From positions 1-64,000 of the forward strand of contig PWYW01000064.1 in the NCBI GenBank assembly GCA_003567685.1: 64,000 nucleotides of DNA, read 5' to 3'. Made by a program: the position numbers and the translations under genes. Below the pieces are notes generated by a model. The model made no database searches. It was not told the origin of the DNA and worked only from the letters and a program-made list of their open reading frames with translations. Numbering within the stretch: position 1 is the first letter of the stretch; each line of letters opens with the position of its first letter. This DNA comes from Gammaproteobacteria bacterium (GTDB taxonomy: Bacteria > Pseudomonadota > Gammaproteobacteria > Xanthomonadales > Wenzhouxiangellaceae). Positions 8,707-17,856 of this stretch are shown here, piece by piece.

Positions 8707-9440
8707 TGAAAGCAAGATATATCCTCACCGGCGCGGTCTTGCTTTTGGCCGCTTTCGCCGCCCACGGAGCAAAGACCAGCGGGCTTGACCATGCCGGCAG
8801 CAATGTTTTCGACACTGCCTCGGTACAGCGTGGCGCAGCAGCGTTTGCCAACTATTGCATGGCGTGCCATTCGATGCAGTTCAAGCGCTATCAGCGGCTG
8901 GTCCAGGACCTGAACATGAGCGAAGAGGAAGTGCTCGAGTTTTTGGCCTTTGGCGAGCAGGAGCTTTCCGACTACATGGTGGCTGCCATGCGCGATGAAG
9001 ATGCCGAAGAGTGGTTCGGCGTGGTACCGCCGGATCTGTCATTGACCGCGCGGTCCCGTAGTCCGGACTGGATCTATACGTTCCTGCGCAGTTACTTCCT
9101 TACCGACAATGGGTGGGACAACACCGTCAAGGAACTTACCGCCATGCCTCATGTGCTGGTTGAACTCCAGGGCATACAGCGTGCGGTGACTGAAACTCGC
9201 GAAGTCGGCGACGAGCTGCGTACCGAGGTGATCGGGCTCGAACTGGATCGCCCGGGTTTGATGTCGCCCAGCGAGTACGACGATTTCGTGCGCGATATCG
9301 TGGCCTTCATGGAATATGCTGCGGAGCCTGCTCGCCTGCAGCGCGAGCGCTTGGGTGTTTGGGTGCTGTTGTTCCTGTCGCTGTTCACTTTCGTGTCCTA
9401 TCTCCTCTACCAGGAGTACTGGAAGGACGTCAAGAAGTAA
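8706..9440 (+). CDS. petC: Cytochrome c1
   Basis: This membrane-anchored c-type cytochrome accepts electrons from the Rieske centre. A signal peptide (about 1-22) precedes the heme site CMACH (Cys51, Cys54, His55). A C-terminal helix (about 217-236) anchors the globular domain, ending in a short lysine-rich tail. The start ATG overlaps the petB stop as TGATG. Length (244 aa) is normal for gammaproteobacteria. Confidence 0.95.
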   Translation: MKARYILTGAVLLLAAFAAHGAKTSGLDHAGSNVFDTASVQRGAAAFANYCMACHSMQFKRYQRLVQDLNMSEEEVLEFLAFGEQELSDYMVAAMRDEDAEEWFGVVPPDLSLTARSRSPDWIYTFLRSYFLTDNGWDNTVKELTAMPHVLVELQGIQRAVTETREVGDELRTEVIGLELDRPGLMSPSEYDDFVRDIVAFMEYAAEPARLQRERLGVWVLLFLSLFTFVSYLLYQEYWKDVKK

Positions 9441-9442
9441 TT

Positions 9443-9474
9443 GTTGGCCCGGCAGGCACGACCCGCCGGGCAAC
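9443..9474 (+). other. Hairpin between petC and sspA
   Basis: An 11-base arm and its complement with one bulge (core GCCCGGC/GCCGGGC) can fold in the 56-base petC-sspA spacer. No T-run follows, so it is more likely a 3'-end stabiliser or partial attenuator than a full terminator. Confidence 0.45.
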
Positions 9475-9496
9475 CTAGCGCAAGAGGGAACGCGGC

Positions 9497-10111
9497 ATGA
9501 TGGCACTGTATTCATCCGAGAATTGTCTGGACTGTCATCGGGTCCGGTTTGTTTTGGCTGAGAAGGGAATCAATGTGGAGATCATCCACATTGAACAGGA
9601 CCGGGCAGCCACGGCTGACCTGGCCGAACTGAACCCCTATGGCGAACCACCGACGCTGGTCGATCGCGACATGGTTCTGTACGGGACGCGCCCGGTGACT
9701 GAGTATCTGGACGAGCGTTACCCGCACCCCCCGCTGATGCCGATCGACCCGGTTTCCCGGTCCCGGCTGCGCTTGCTGATGTATCGGATGAAGCGGGATT
9801 GGATTGAAGCCGGAAAGATCATCGAAACATCCGGCGGAGAAAAGAAGGTTGCCGCCACTCGCAAAGCGCTGCGTGAGGGCCTGGTTTCCTCCGACCAGTT
9901 GTTTGGTTTGTCTCCTTTCCTGTTGAACGATGAGCTTTCGCTTGCCGATTGTGCTCTGCTGCCGCTGTTGTGGCGCTTGCCCCATTACGGTGTTGAGCTC
10001 ACGCCACGTCAGGCACCGGAACTGCACCGCTATATGGATCGCATGTTCCGTCGCGACTCCTTCCAACGCAGCCTGACCGAGGTTGAACGTCGCTTCCGGA
10101 TCGATGACTGA
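9497..10111 (+). CDS. sspA: Stringent starvation protein A
   Basis: This is a glutathione-S-transferase-fold protein that binds RNA polymerase and modulates transcription in starvation and acid stress; it is not a catalytic GST. The thioredoxin-like N-terminal half begins with SSENCLDCHRVR and the helical half runs from about 90 to 200. The first of two adjacent ATGs (9497) has GAGGGAA at good spacing. It follows petABC and overlaps sspB, the usual proteobacterial order. Confidence 0.93.
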   Translation: MMALYSSENCLDCHRVRFVLAEKGINVEIIHIEQDRAATADLAELNPYGEPPTLVDRDMVLYGTRPVTEYLDERYPHPPLMPIDPVSRSRLRLLMYRMKRDWIEAGKIIETSGGEKKVAATRKALREGLVSSDQLFGLSPFLLNDELSLADCALLPLLWRLPHYGVELTPRQAPELHRYMDRMFRRDSFQRSLTEVERRFRIDD

Positions 10112-10577
10112 TTCGATCCGTATGAAATCCAGTCGGCCCTACCTGATCCGCGCCATGGTCGATTGGATAAGCGATTCGGGTCTGACGCCACACCTTCTGG
10201 CCGATGCCGATCACCCGGGCGGGGTCAATGTGCCACCCCAGGCAGTCCAGGACGGCAAGGTGGTGCTGAATATCAGCCCGTCGGCAGTTCGAGATCTGTT
10301 CATTGACAGCGATATGGTCAGCTTTGTCGCCCGCTTTGGTGGTGTTTCCCGAGCTGTCAGCGTGGCGACGCCTGCCGTTATGGCCATTTATGCCCGCGAG
10401 AACGGCCGGGGAATGATGTTTTCCGAAGATCAGGATGGGCTTGAGGTAGATGAGTCGTCGGTTGATCGGCCCGAGTTGTCCAGGGTGTCCGGTCAAAAGC
10501 GCAAAACCGATCAGGACGACCCCGAGCCGCCGGAAGGCCCGGATCGCGGCGGCCCCCGACTGCATGTGGTCAAGTAG
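10104..10577 (+). CDS. sspB: ClpXP adaptor SspB
   Basis: This adaptor delivers ssrA-tagged proteins to ClpXP. The folded domain begins at SSRPYLIRAMVDW and ends near residue 110. A charged, variable linker leads to a short C-terminal tail (HVVK) that in the family docks on ClpX. The ATG at 10104 overlaps the end of sspA by 8 bases; an alternative ATG at 10122 would remove six residues. It is convergent with the DUF3301 gene after a 13-base gap. Confidence 0.92.
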   Translation: MTDSIRMKSSRPYLIRAMVDWISDSGLTPHLLADADHPGGVNVPPQAVQDGKVVLNISPSAVRDLFIDSDMVSFVARFGGVSRAVSVATPAVMAIYARENGRGMMFSEDQDGLEVDESSVDRPELSRVSGQKRKTDQDDPEPPEGPDRGGPRLHVVK

Positions 10578-10590
10578 CGTCCGGCTTTTT

Positions 10591-10935
10591 CTAGTTTGAC
10601 TGGATGTCGTTCGACTGAATCAGGCGGCTGCCATCGGGCTGCACGGCACTGATTTGTTCAACCGCTTTGCCGAGTAACCAGATTTCGCCGGGCAACCGGG
10701 CGGCCCCGTCCGGAGAGTAGTCAAAACGATAGGCCCTCCGCCACTGCCAGCTATCCACGTGTCGAACCGGCTTGAGCTTTTTCAGCGCGACGGTCTGGTC
10801 GAGCAGTTGCCAACCTTGCCGCTGACAGAACGATCGTGCCAGCAAGCGTGCACGCTCCCTGGCCTGGACCGATCCGTGCCACCAAAGTATCACTGCGCCC
10901 AGCAATAACAGGGCCGCTACGCCAGAATTGTCCAT
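10591..10935 (-). CDS. DUF3301 small membrane protein
   Basis: This 114-residue protein has one N-terminal transmembrane helix (about 5-20), then a soluble domain rich in Arg and aromatic residues (segments LARSFCQRQGWQLLDQTV and RAYRFDYSPDG). This matches the DUF3301 family, which has no known function. It sits 10 bases after the Smr gene on the same strand, so the two are probably co-transcribed. Confidence 0.8.
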   Translation of the reverse strand: MDNSGVAALLLLGAVILWWHGSVQARERARLLARSFCQRQGWQLLDQTVALKKLKPVRHVDSWQWRRAYRFDYSPDGAARLPGEIWLLGKAVEQISAVQPDGSRLIQSNDIQSN

Positions 10936-10945
10936 CCGCGTCGCA

Positions 10946-11473
10946 TCAGCGTTTCAGTAACACGTAAACCGCGCCCGTTCCGCCGTCGCGAACCGGTGCC
11001 GAGGCAAAGGCGCAAACGCGCGGGTGACGACTCAACAGGCGGGCGGTCAGCCGTTTCAGGCGCGGCCCGTCCGGGCCCGATCGGAGTCCCTTGCCATGGA
11101 TGATCTTGACGCAACTCAGGCCGTCCCGGTGGGCCAGGCCCAGAAACGTTCGGATGGCGCCCGAGGCCGCGTCGGTATTCATTTCATGCAGATCCAGCTC
11201 GTCCTGGATGCGCCAGTGACCGCGTCTGAGACGGCTCAGCACCCGTCGCTGCAGTCCTTCCCGCAACCAGCTGATTTCCTCGCCGGTTTCGACCGTTTCA
11301 AAGTCAATCGGGGCGTTGGCCAGTTCGTCGAGCACCATCGCTTCGTCCCGCTGACGCTGCCGCGGAAGTGGCTTGCGGCGGCGCAGGTTGGGCGCGACTC
11401 GATCACCCTGAATCCGGCGCACATCCTGCATTGCCTGACGAAACAGGTCTTTGTCGTCATCCTTGCCGTTCAT
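10946..11473 (-). CDS. Smr (MutS-related) domain protein
   Basis: This is a 175-residue protein with a charged N-terminal region and a C-terminal Smr domain (about 90-175), seen in other proteins as an RNA or DNA endonuclease. The first motif reads LDLHEMN instead of the usual LDLHGM; the second, IHGKGLRS, is intact. The architecture resembles E. coli SmrA/SmrB, and SmrB cleaves mRNA at collided ribosomes. Which one this represents cannot be settled by eye. Divergent from surE with 80 bases between starts. Confidence 0.85.
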   Translation of the reverse strand: MNGKDDDKDLFRQAMQDVRRIQGDRVAPNLRRRKPLPRQRQRDEAMVLDELANAPIDFETVETGEEISWLREGLQRRVLSRLRRGHWRIQDELDLHEMNTDAASGAIRTFLGLAHRDGLSCVKIIHGKGLRSGPDGPRLKRLTARLLSRHPRVCAFASAPVRDGGTGAVYVLLKR

Positions 11474-11553
11474 GAACGATAAATTGCCTTCCGAGCGCTG
11501 CCGATGGGTGGTCTTTGATTTATAGTGAAGGCTTCCAAATCGGCCTCCCCGAC

Positions 11554-12333
11554 ATGCATATTCTCATATCCAACGACGACGGGCTGTATGCGCCCGGAAT
11601 ACGGCTTTTGGCCGAAAAACTGGCGGCGCTTTGCGAACGCGTCACCATTGTAGCGCCCGATCGCGACCGTTCCGGGGCCAGCAACTCGCTGACCCTCGAT
11701 CAGCCAATTCGCGTCGAGCAGCAGGACGACAACCGTTTCAAGGTCTTCGGCACGCCGACCGATTGTGTCCACATCGCCATCACTGGCCTGCTCGGTGATG
11801 AACCGGACATGGTGGTCTCCGGTATCAACCATGGCGCCAACCTCGGCGACGACGTGCTGTATTCGGGAACCGTGGCAGCGGCCATGGAGGGCCGTTTCCT
11901 TGGTCTGCCGGCCATGGCCGTTTCACTGGTTTACGGCAAAGGTGGTCCCAGACATTACGACTCGGCTGCGCAGGCGGCATCAATTCTCATGCGACAGCTG
12001 GTTCGCGAACCGTTGCCGGCGGACACCATTCTCAACGTCAATGTCCCGGACTTGCCCTGGGATGAAATCCGGGGTTTTGAGACGACCCGGTTGGGTCATC
12101 GGCATCGCTCCGAACATGTCATACCGCTGGAGGACCCGCGCGGGCGATCGTTTTTCTGGATCGGCCCCCCGGGTGATGAATCCGACAGTGGACCCGGCAC
12201 GGATTTCCAGGCCGTGCGCAACGGCTATGTATCGGTCACGCCCATCCACGTCGATTTGACCCGCTACCAGGCGCTGGACCAGGTCAGCCAATGGATCGAG
12301 CGGCTGAACAGCGCTGGAGAAACGGGCGGCTGA
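11554..12333 (+). CDS. surE: 5'/3'-nucleotidase SurE
   Basis: This metal-dependent nucleoside monophosphatase has polyphosphatase activity in some species. The N-terminal [10 protein letters not shown] contains the metal-binding Asp pair, and [11 protein letters not shown] follows near residue 90. The ATG at 11554 starts exactly at the conserved N-terminus; the upstream extension to 11515 is not conserved. 259 residues is normal. It opens the surE-pcm-yqaA-nlpD run. Confidence 0.96.
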   Translation: MHILISNDDGLYAPGIRLLAEKLAALCERVTIVAPDRDRSGASNSLTLDQPIRVEQQDDNRFKVFGTPTDCVHIAITGLLGDEPDMVVSGINHGANLGDDVLYSGTVAAAMEGRFLGLPAMAVSLVYGKGGPRHYDSAAQAASILMRQLVREPLPADTILNVNVPDLPWDEIRGFETTRLGHRHRSEHVIPLEDPRGRSFFWIGPPGDESDSGPGTDFQAVRNGYVSVTPIHVDLTRYQALDQVSQWIERLNSAGETGG

Positions 12334-12365
12334 TGCAAACAGGGCGGGCGCACAAGGGGGTCGGC

Positions 12366-12998
12366 ATGACCTCCGACAATACCCGCCAGCGTCTGGTCAG
12401 GCGTCTGCGGGAGAAGGGTATTCACGATGAGCGCGTGCTGTCGGCCATTGCCGCCACGCCGCGTCATCTGTTTGTCGATGAAGCCTTGTCGTCGCGCGCC
12501 TACGAAGACACCGCCCTGCCCATTGGCCGGGGCCAGACCATCTCGCAGCCTTACGTCGTCGCCCTGATGACCCAGGCGGTACTTGCCGGCGACGCGCCGC
12601 TGGGTAAGGTGTTGGAGGTTGGCACAGGGTCCGGTTACCAAGCGGCGGTCCTGGCTCGCGTGGCCGGTCAGGTCTTTACCACCGAACGAATTGGCGAATT
12701 GTTACGCAGTGCGCGACAACGTTTCCACCTTCTGGGCTTGCACAATGTGCTGACCCGTCATGCTGATGGGTTGAATGGCTGGCCAACCCAGGCCCCGTTT
12801 GATGGCATCGTGGTAACCGCGGGCGGCTTCGTTCCCCGCTCGCTGGTTGATCAGCTTGCCATGGGCGGCACATTGATCGCGCCAGAGGCCATCGATGGCC
12901 AGCAGCGTTTGATTCGAACCCGCCGGCTTGAATCTGGCCTGGAGCGGCAAGATCTCGGTGAGGTCGTTTTCGTGCCCCTGCTGGAGGGATTGGATTAA
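12366..12998 (+). CDS. pcm: Protein-L-isoaspartate O-methyltransferase
   Basis: This repair methyltransferase uses S-adenosylmethionine to methylate isoaspartyl residues in damaged proteins. The SAM-binding VLEVGTGSGYQ motif and the preceding GRGQTISQPYVV substrate loop are intact. The ATG at 12366 has GGGGG upstream and fits the E. coli N-terminus. An alternative ATG at 12333 overlaps the surE stop and adds 11 residues. Usual partner of surE. Confidence 0.94.
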   Translation: MTSDNTRQRLVRRLREKGIHDERVLSAIAATPRHLFVDEALSSRAYEDTALPIGRGQTISQPYVVALMTQAVLAGDAPLGKVLEVGTGSGYQAAVLARVAGQVFTTERIGELLRSARQRFHLLGLHNVLTRHADGLNGWPTQAPFDGIVVTAGGFVPRSLVDQLAMGGTLIAPEAIDGQQRLIRTRRLESGLERQDLGEVVFVPLLEGLD

Positions 12999-13028
12999 CC
13001 ATGCGATCCATCCTATGCCTTTCCAGCG

Positions 13029-13044
13029 ATCGGGAGCTCCCGAT
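13029..13044. other. Perfect 16-bp palindrome between pcm and yqaA-like gene
   Basis: ATCGGGAGCTCCCGAT is a perfect palindrome in the 97-base pcm-yqaA spacer. Flanking ATCCATC and GATGGAT form a second, overlapping inverted pair. It could be an operator or simply a hairpin; nothing else shows its role. Confidence 0.5.
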
Positions 13045-13095
13045 GGATTCCGCCAATGGTGCGATGCCGGCTGGTCGTCTGGGTCGCTTGAGCTG

Positions 13096-13683
13096 ATGCC
13101 CAGCCTTTTCAGTGGAATGTACGATTGGGTGCTGAAGCTTGCCCGTCATCGCCATGCGGAGCGTTATCTGGTCGGCGTGACCGTCGCCGAGGCGGTGATT
13201 TTTCCCATTCCCCCTGACGTCATGCTCGCACCCATGGTGCTGGCCGAGCGCCGCCGCGCCTGGCGATTGGCCTTCAAGACCACGGTTGCGTCAGTGACCG
13301 GTGGTCTGATCGGGTATTTGCTGGGATGGATGGCGCTGGAGCTTGTCCTGCCCTGGATCGAGCGGGCGGGTTATCTGCCTGCCTATGAACAAGCGGTTGA
13401 TGCGTTCCGGCGTTTCGGCGTCTGGTTCGTGATCCTGGCAGGCTTTTCACCCATTCCATTCAAGGTCATTACCGTGGCCGCCGGCGCCTTGGGGATGTCG
13501 TTGCCGGCCTTTGTGCTGGGCAGCGTGATTGGTCGCGGCTCGCGCTTCTTTCTGGTTGCTGCCATTATCTATGCGGGAGGCGAGCGGGCGGCCGAGCGAT
13601 TGCGAGACTGGATTGATTTGCTCGGTTGGGTAGCGGTGATCGGTACGGCCCTGGCCCTGCTGGTCTGGTGGTTCTGGTTTTGA
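13096..13683 (+). CDS. YqaA family (DedA/SNARE-associated-like) membrane protein
   Basis: This 195-residue inner-membrane protein is of the YqaA branch of the DedA/VTT superfamily. The motif IFPIPPDVMLAPMVL near residue 40 and the later GFSPIPFKVITVAAG carry the prolines and charged residues typical of the family. DedA relatives take part in membrane lipid turnover; YqaA itself is uncharacterised. The ATG at 13096 follows TTGAGCTG and fits the conserved start. A yqaA-like gene between pcm and nlpD recurs in gammaproteobacteria. Confidence 0.88.
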   Translation: MPSLFSGMYDWVLKLARHRHAERYLVGVTVAEAVIFPIPPDVMLAPMVLAERRRAWRLAFKTTVASVTGGLIGYLLGWMALELVLPWIERAGYLPAYEQAVDAFRRFGVWFVILAGFSPIPFKVITVAAGALGMSLPAFVLGSVIGRGSRFFLVAAIIYAGGERAAERLRDWIDLLGWVAVIGTALALLVWWFWF

Positions 13684-13693
13684 GGCGGCAGCC

Positions 13694-14566
13694 ATGCGTG
13701 GCGTAACGAATGTCCTGAAATTATTGGCAATCGCGGTTTTCCTGGTTGCATGCGCGCCTTGGCAGCCAGCGCCGGTCGAGGATCGACGGGACTCCGCCGG
13801 GAGCGCGTCGCCTCAAGCGGGTAGTCCAGCGCGTCATCGCGCCAGCGGGCCGGTGCCTCCTTTTCATGAAGTTGGCCGCGGCGACACGCTCTACTCCATC
13901 GCTTTTCGCTACGGTTTGGACTGGCGTTCCGTGGCCCAGTGGAATCGTATTCAGCCGCCGTATACCATCCGGCCCGGTCAGGAGTTGCGCCTGAGCGCGC
14001 CGCCTGATGCGGTTGCAACCACGAGGCCTGAACCTTCTCGGCCGTCGCCGGCGAGTCGAGAGCCGTCCTCACCACCCGACCCGACGCCGGCTACCCCCAG
14101 CCCGCCCCGGGATACGACGCCCGCCCAGCGTCCGGCGCCGGCGTCGACGGGTAGCGCAGCGCCACCGGCCGCGTCAGCCGCGACACGTGACGTGGCAGGA
14201 GTTACCTGGCGCTGGCCGACCACCGGCAACATCGAGCGTCGATTCGATCCAGCGGCCACCCGTCGGGGTATCGGCATCGCGGGTGAAGTGGGGCAGCTGG
14301 TGCTGGCGGCAGCCGATGGCCAAGTGGTCTACAGCGGCACTGCCTTGATTGGCTATGGCGAACTGATCATCATCAAGCACTCGGATACCATGCTGTCGGC
14401 CTATGGCCACAATCGGCGGCGTCTCGTCACGGAAGGAGATCGTGTTCGTGCAGGCCAGCCGATTGCCGAGATGGGCATGAACGAGTCCCAGCGCGCCCTG
14501 TTGCATTTTGAAGTGCGCCGCAACGGGCAACCGGAAGATCCCATGGCCTTCTTGCCGCCCCGATAG
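13694..14566 (+). CDS. nlpD: Lipoprotein NlpD (LysM plus degenerate M23 domain)
   Basis: This outer-membrane lipoprotein activates the cell-division amidase AmiC in the periplasm. The signal peptide ends in a lipobox, LVAC, with Cys20 as the lipidation site. A LysM domain (about 57-100) binds peptidoglycan. A long Pro/Ser/Thr linker (about 100-165) leads to an M23 fold (about 185-285). The fold has GIGIAG where active enzymes carry an HxxxD zinc ligand set, so it is catalytically dead, as in NlpD/EnvC. The next gene is its predicted target amiC; the usual follower rpoS is absent. Confidence 0.93.
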   Translation: MRGVTNVLKLLAIAVFLVACAPWQPAPVEDRRDSAGSASPQAGSPARHRASGPVPPFHEVGRGDTLYSIAFRYGLDWRSVAQWNRIQPPYTIRPGQELRLSAPPDAVATTRPEPSRPSPASREPSSPPDPTPATPSPPRDTTPAQRPAPASTGSAAPPAASAATRDVAGVTWRWPTTGNIERRFDPAATRRGIGIAGEVGQLVLAAADGQVVYSGTALIGYGELIIIKHSDTMLSAYGHNRRRLVTEGDRVRAGQPIAEMGMNESQRALLHFEVRRNGQPEDPMAFLPPR

Positions 14567-14617
14567 CTGGCAGTACGTAGAATTTTTCTCTCGAACTAGC
14601 GCTATCTCCCCGTTTTA

Positions 14618-14645
14618 CTTGCAAAAAAACCTTCTTTTGTGCAAG
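14618..14645 (+). other. Hairpin in the amiC leader region
   Basis: CTTGCA and TGCAAG, extended by A- and T-rich arms, form an inverted repeat in the 131-base nlpD-amiC gap. It lies 53 bases before the amiC ATG. It may be a weak terminator for nlpD or a leader structure. Confidence 0.4.
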
Positions 14646-14697
14646 ATGATGGTAGGTGCAGGGCGACTCCTGCGCAGGGCTAATCGGGTCGGGAATC

Positions 14698-16005
14698 ATG
14701 CGCGCGATCACTAAAGTACTGATTTTGATGCTGATTTCGTCGTCGATCTGGGCGACGGAGGTGGAGAATCTCCGGATATGGGCCGGGCCGGATAATACCC
14801 GAGTCGTGCTGGATCTGGCCGACCGGGTTGATTACCGCCTTTTCACGCTCGAAAATCCTGATCGGGTGGTCATCGACATTGATGCCAGCCAGATTAGTGG
14901 CGAGTTGCCCTTTGATTCGGACCGAAGCGGTGTCGTTTCCGGCTTCAGGCACGGTATTCGCAACGGCAATGACCTGCGGGTCGTTCTGGACCTGAATGAC
15001 CAGGCCAAGCCGCAAAGCTTCCTGCTTGACCCCGCTGGCGAGTACGGCCATCGCCTGGTGATCGACCTGAAACCGGAGGGCGCACAGACGCCTGCCGAGC
15101 GTGTACGTGAGGTGGTTCGGACTGCTCCGGACGGTGAAGGCGACATGGTGGTCGCCATCGACGCCGGCCACGGTGGTGAAGACCCCGGTGCCATTGGACC
15201 GGGGGGAACCTTTGAAAAAGAAGTAACCCTGGCGATCGCCCGGGAACTTGAACAGCGCATCAACGACATGCCTGGCATGCAGGCCGTGCTGGTGCGTACC
15301 GGCGATTACTTCGTTCCCTTGCAGGAACGATATTCACGGGCCCGCCAGGCGCAGGCCGACCTGTTTCTCTCGATACACGCCGACGCTTTCCGTGATTTTC
15401 GGGTGCGCGGCAGTTCGGTCTATGTGTTGTCCCGCAGCGGTGCATCCAGCGAGGCGGCACGGTTGCTGGCCCAGCGCGAGAACAAATCCGATTTGATTGG
15501 TGGCGTCAGCCTTGACCGCGGGGATGACATGCTTAGCTCCGTGCTGCTGGATCTCTCACAGAGTGCAGCGCTGGAATATTCGAACAGCGCCGCCGAAAAG
15601 ATCCTTGGCGAGTTAGGATCGGTGGGGCGGCGGCACCGAAACCGGGTCGAGCGTGCCAATTTCGTGGTGTTGCGCTCGCCGGATGTCCCATCGGTATTGA
15701 TCGAGGTTGGGTTCATCAGTAATCCCCAGGATGAGCAGAATCTGAATAATGCCCACCATCGGCAGCAGGTGGCCAACGCCATTGCCACCGGGGTTCACCA
15801 GCATTTCCATCGCACCGCCCCGCAGGGCACCTGGTTCGCGGCCAACCGCGAAGGTTACCGCCATATCGTGGCTCGCGGCGACACATTGGGCGTCATCGCC
15901 CAGCGTTACTCGGTCAGCGTCAATCGCATTCGCGAGGCCAACAACCTGAACGGCGACGTCATTCACCCCGGCGCTGTCCTGGTCATTCCGGCTGCCGGCG
16001 GCTGA
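14698..16005 (+). CDS. amiC: N-acetylmuramoyl-L-alanine amidase (AmiC/AmiB type)
   Basis: This periplasmic zinc amidase splits septal peptidoglycan during cell separation. A signal peptide (about 1-19) is followed by an AMIN domain (about 22-115), which directs it to the septum. The amidase_3 domain (about 150-370) has the zinc ligands in DAGHGG and SIHAD and the catalytic Glu in LIEVGF. A C-terminal LysM (about 390-434) makes it more like AmiB/AmiC of pseudomonads than of E. coli. The start is the ATG at 14698 just before the hydrophobic segment. It precedes mutL, the usual amiB-mutL order. Confidence 0.93.
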   Translation: MRAITKVLILMLISSSIWATEVENLRIWAGPDNTRVVLDLADRVDYRLFTLENPDRVVIDIDASQISGELPFDSDRSGVVSGFRHGIRNGNDLRVVLDLNDQAKPQSFLLDPAGEYGHRLVIDLKPEGAQTPAERVREVVRTAPDGEGDMVVAIDAGHGGEDPGAIGPGGTFEKEVTLAIARELEQRINDMPGMQAVLVRTGDYFVPLQERYSRARQAQADLFLSIHADAFRDFRVRGSSVYVLSRSGASSEAARLLAQRENKSDLIGGVSLDRGDDMLSSVLLDLSQSAALEYSNSAAEKILGELGSVGRRHRNRVERANFVVLRSPDVPSVLIEVGFISNPQDEQNLNNAHHRQQVANAIATGVHQHFHRTAPQGTWFAANREGYRHIVARGDTLGVIAQRYSVSVNRIREANNLNGDVIHPGAVLVIPAAGG

Positions 16006-16071
16006 TTTCCGCCGGCGTTTGCCGGGCGCTTCGCCGGACTGCGAGATCTGCCTCCGGGTTAGAATCGGCGC

Positions 16072-17856
16072 ATGTCGATTCGTCAACTCCCCACCCACCT
16101 GGTTAACCAGATTGCTGCCGGCGAAGTCGTCGAGCGGCCCGCCTCCGTCGTCAAGGAATTGCTTGAAAACGCCTTGGATGCGGGTGCCTCGCGCATTCGC
16201 CTTGAAGTAGAGCAGGGCGGGCTCAGGCGTCTTCGAATCAGTGATGATGGCCGCGGCATGGGTGCCGAAGATCTGCCTCTGGCGCTGTCGCCGCATGCCA
16301 CCAGCAAGATTGAGAGCCTGGATGATCTGGAAGCGGTGTCCAGCTTTGGATTCCGTGGTGAAGCCTTGCCCTCGATTGCCTCGGTTTCCCGATTGCGCCT
16401 GGCCTCTCGTCCGGCCGAGGCCGACAGCGGCTTCGAGGTTCGATCGGAAGGCGGGCAAACCAGCGAGGCGGTGCCCGTTGGCATGCCGCAGGGCACCGTG
16501 GTAGAGGTGCGCGATTTGTTCTACAACACGCCCGCCCGGCGGAAATTTCTGAAAACCGAGCGCACCGAGTTCAATCACATTGACGACACCATTCGTCGCC
16601 TGGCGCTGGCCAATATGACGGTCGGCTTTGAATTGTTCCACAACGGTCGCGCCGTGCGACGCCTGCCGCCCGCCGATAACGAGGCTGCGCGCAGCCGGCG
16701 AGTGGGCGAGGTTTGTGGTGAGGCCTTTCTTGACCAGGCCCTGGTGCTGGATAACCAGCATGCCGAGTTGCGCCTGAGCGGCTGGATTGCCCGCCCTAGT
16801 TTTTCGCGCAGCCAGGCCGATTTGCAGTTTTTCTTCGTCAACGGTCGACTGGTACGCGATCGACTGGTGGCCCATGCGGTAAAACAGGCCTATCGCGACG
16901 TGCTGTTCCACGGTCGGCACCCGGCCTTCGTGTTGCGCCTCAGTCTCGACCCTCGGCGAGTCGACGTCAACGTCCACCCACAAAAAACCGAAGTGCGGTT
17001 CCGCGACGGACGGCTGGTGCATGATTTTTTGTTTTCCACCATCAACCGGGCGCTGGCCGACACCCGGCCCGGTCAGGGCCATTCTGCGCCGGCCTCGTTG
17101 CCGGCCTGGCCGGGAACATCGGCGGCTTCTGCATCGCCCTCCAGCCCCATGGCCTGGCCCCGCCAGGACGGCCAGGGCGGTCTGGCCCTGCCGGTCAGCG
17201 AGCAGCTGGAACGCTACGCTCAATTGGCTGGCGGGTCCGGGCAAGGGGCCGGCCGTGATGCCGAGGCACCCATTCCCCCGCTGGGCTTCGCGGTAGCGCA
17301 AATCCACGGCGTTTATGTCCTGGCCGAAAACGCCGAAGGGCTGGTCATGGTGGACATGCATGCTGCCCATGAGCGAATCGTTTATGAGCAGCTCAAGCAA
17401 CGCTGGTCGGATGATCGTGTTCGATCCCAGCGTTTGCTGGTGCCCGAGCGTCTGGCGGTTTCCTCGCGCGAAGTCAACGCGCTGGAACGCCACCTCGACG
17501 CGTTGGGCCGCCTGGGTTTTGAACTGGACCTGGCTGGCCCTGAAACCGTGTTGCTGCGGGCGGTACCCAGCCTGCTGGCCCAGGCCAATCCGATCGGCCT
17601 GGTTCGCGATGTGTTGGCCGATCTGGTTGAGCTTGGGGACAGCAGTCGGGTCGAGAGCGCCATGGATGAGTTGCTGTCGACCATGGCCTGCCATGGTTCG
17701 GTACGCGCCAACCGCCGGTTGAACCTGGAAGAAATGAATGCACTGCTGCGGGACATGGAGCGCACCGAGCGTAGTGACCAGTGCAACCATGGCCGGCCCA
17801 CCTGGGTTCAGCTGGACATGAAGAGCCTCGACCGGTTGTTCCTGCGTGGCCAGTGA
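16072..17856 (+). CDS. mutL: DNA mismatch repair protein MutL
   Basis: This GHKL ATPase couples MutS mismatch recognition to strand incision. N-terminal motifs NALDAG, DDGRGM and GFRGEAL are intact. A Pro/Ala/Ser-rich linker (about 335-385) joins the C-terminal dimerisation domain. That domain carries [12 protein letters not shown], the DQHA(X)2E(X)4E endonuclease motif with Met for Gln, plus CNHGRP. This predicts MutL-directed nicking as in species lacking MutH. 594 residues is normal. The last 11 bases overlap miaA. Confidence 0.97.
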   Translation: MSIRQLPTHLVNQIAAGEVVERPASVVKELLENALDAGASRIRLEVEQGGLRRLRISDDGRGMGAEDLPLALSPHATSKIESLDDLEAVSSFGFRGEALPSIASVSRLRLASRPAEADSGFEVRSEGGQTSEAVPVGMPQGTVVEVRDLFYNTPARRKFLKTERTEFNHIDDTIRRLALANMTVGFELFHNGRAVRRLPPADNEAARSRRVGEVCGEAFLDQALVLDNQHAELRLSGWIARPSFSRSQADLQFFFVNGRLVRDRLVAHAVKQAYRDVLFHGRHPAFVLRLSLDPRRVDVNVHPQKTEVRFRDGRLVHDFLFSTINRALADTRPGQGHSAPASLPAWPGTSAASASPSSPMAWPRQDGQGGLALPVSEQLERYAQLAGGSGQGAGRDAEAPIPPLGFAVAQIHGVYVLAENAEGLVMVDMHAAHERIVYEQLKQRWSDDRVRSQRLLVPERLAVSSREVNALERHLDALGRLGFELDLAGPETVLLRAVPSLLAQANPIGLVRDVLADLVELGDSSRVESAMDELLSTMACHGSVRANRRLNLEEMNALLRDMERTERSDQCNHGRPTWVQLDMKSLDRLFLRGQ

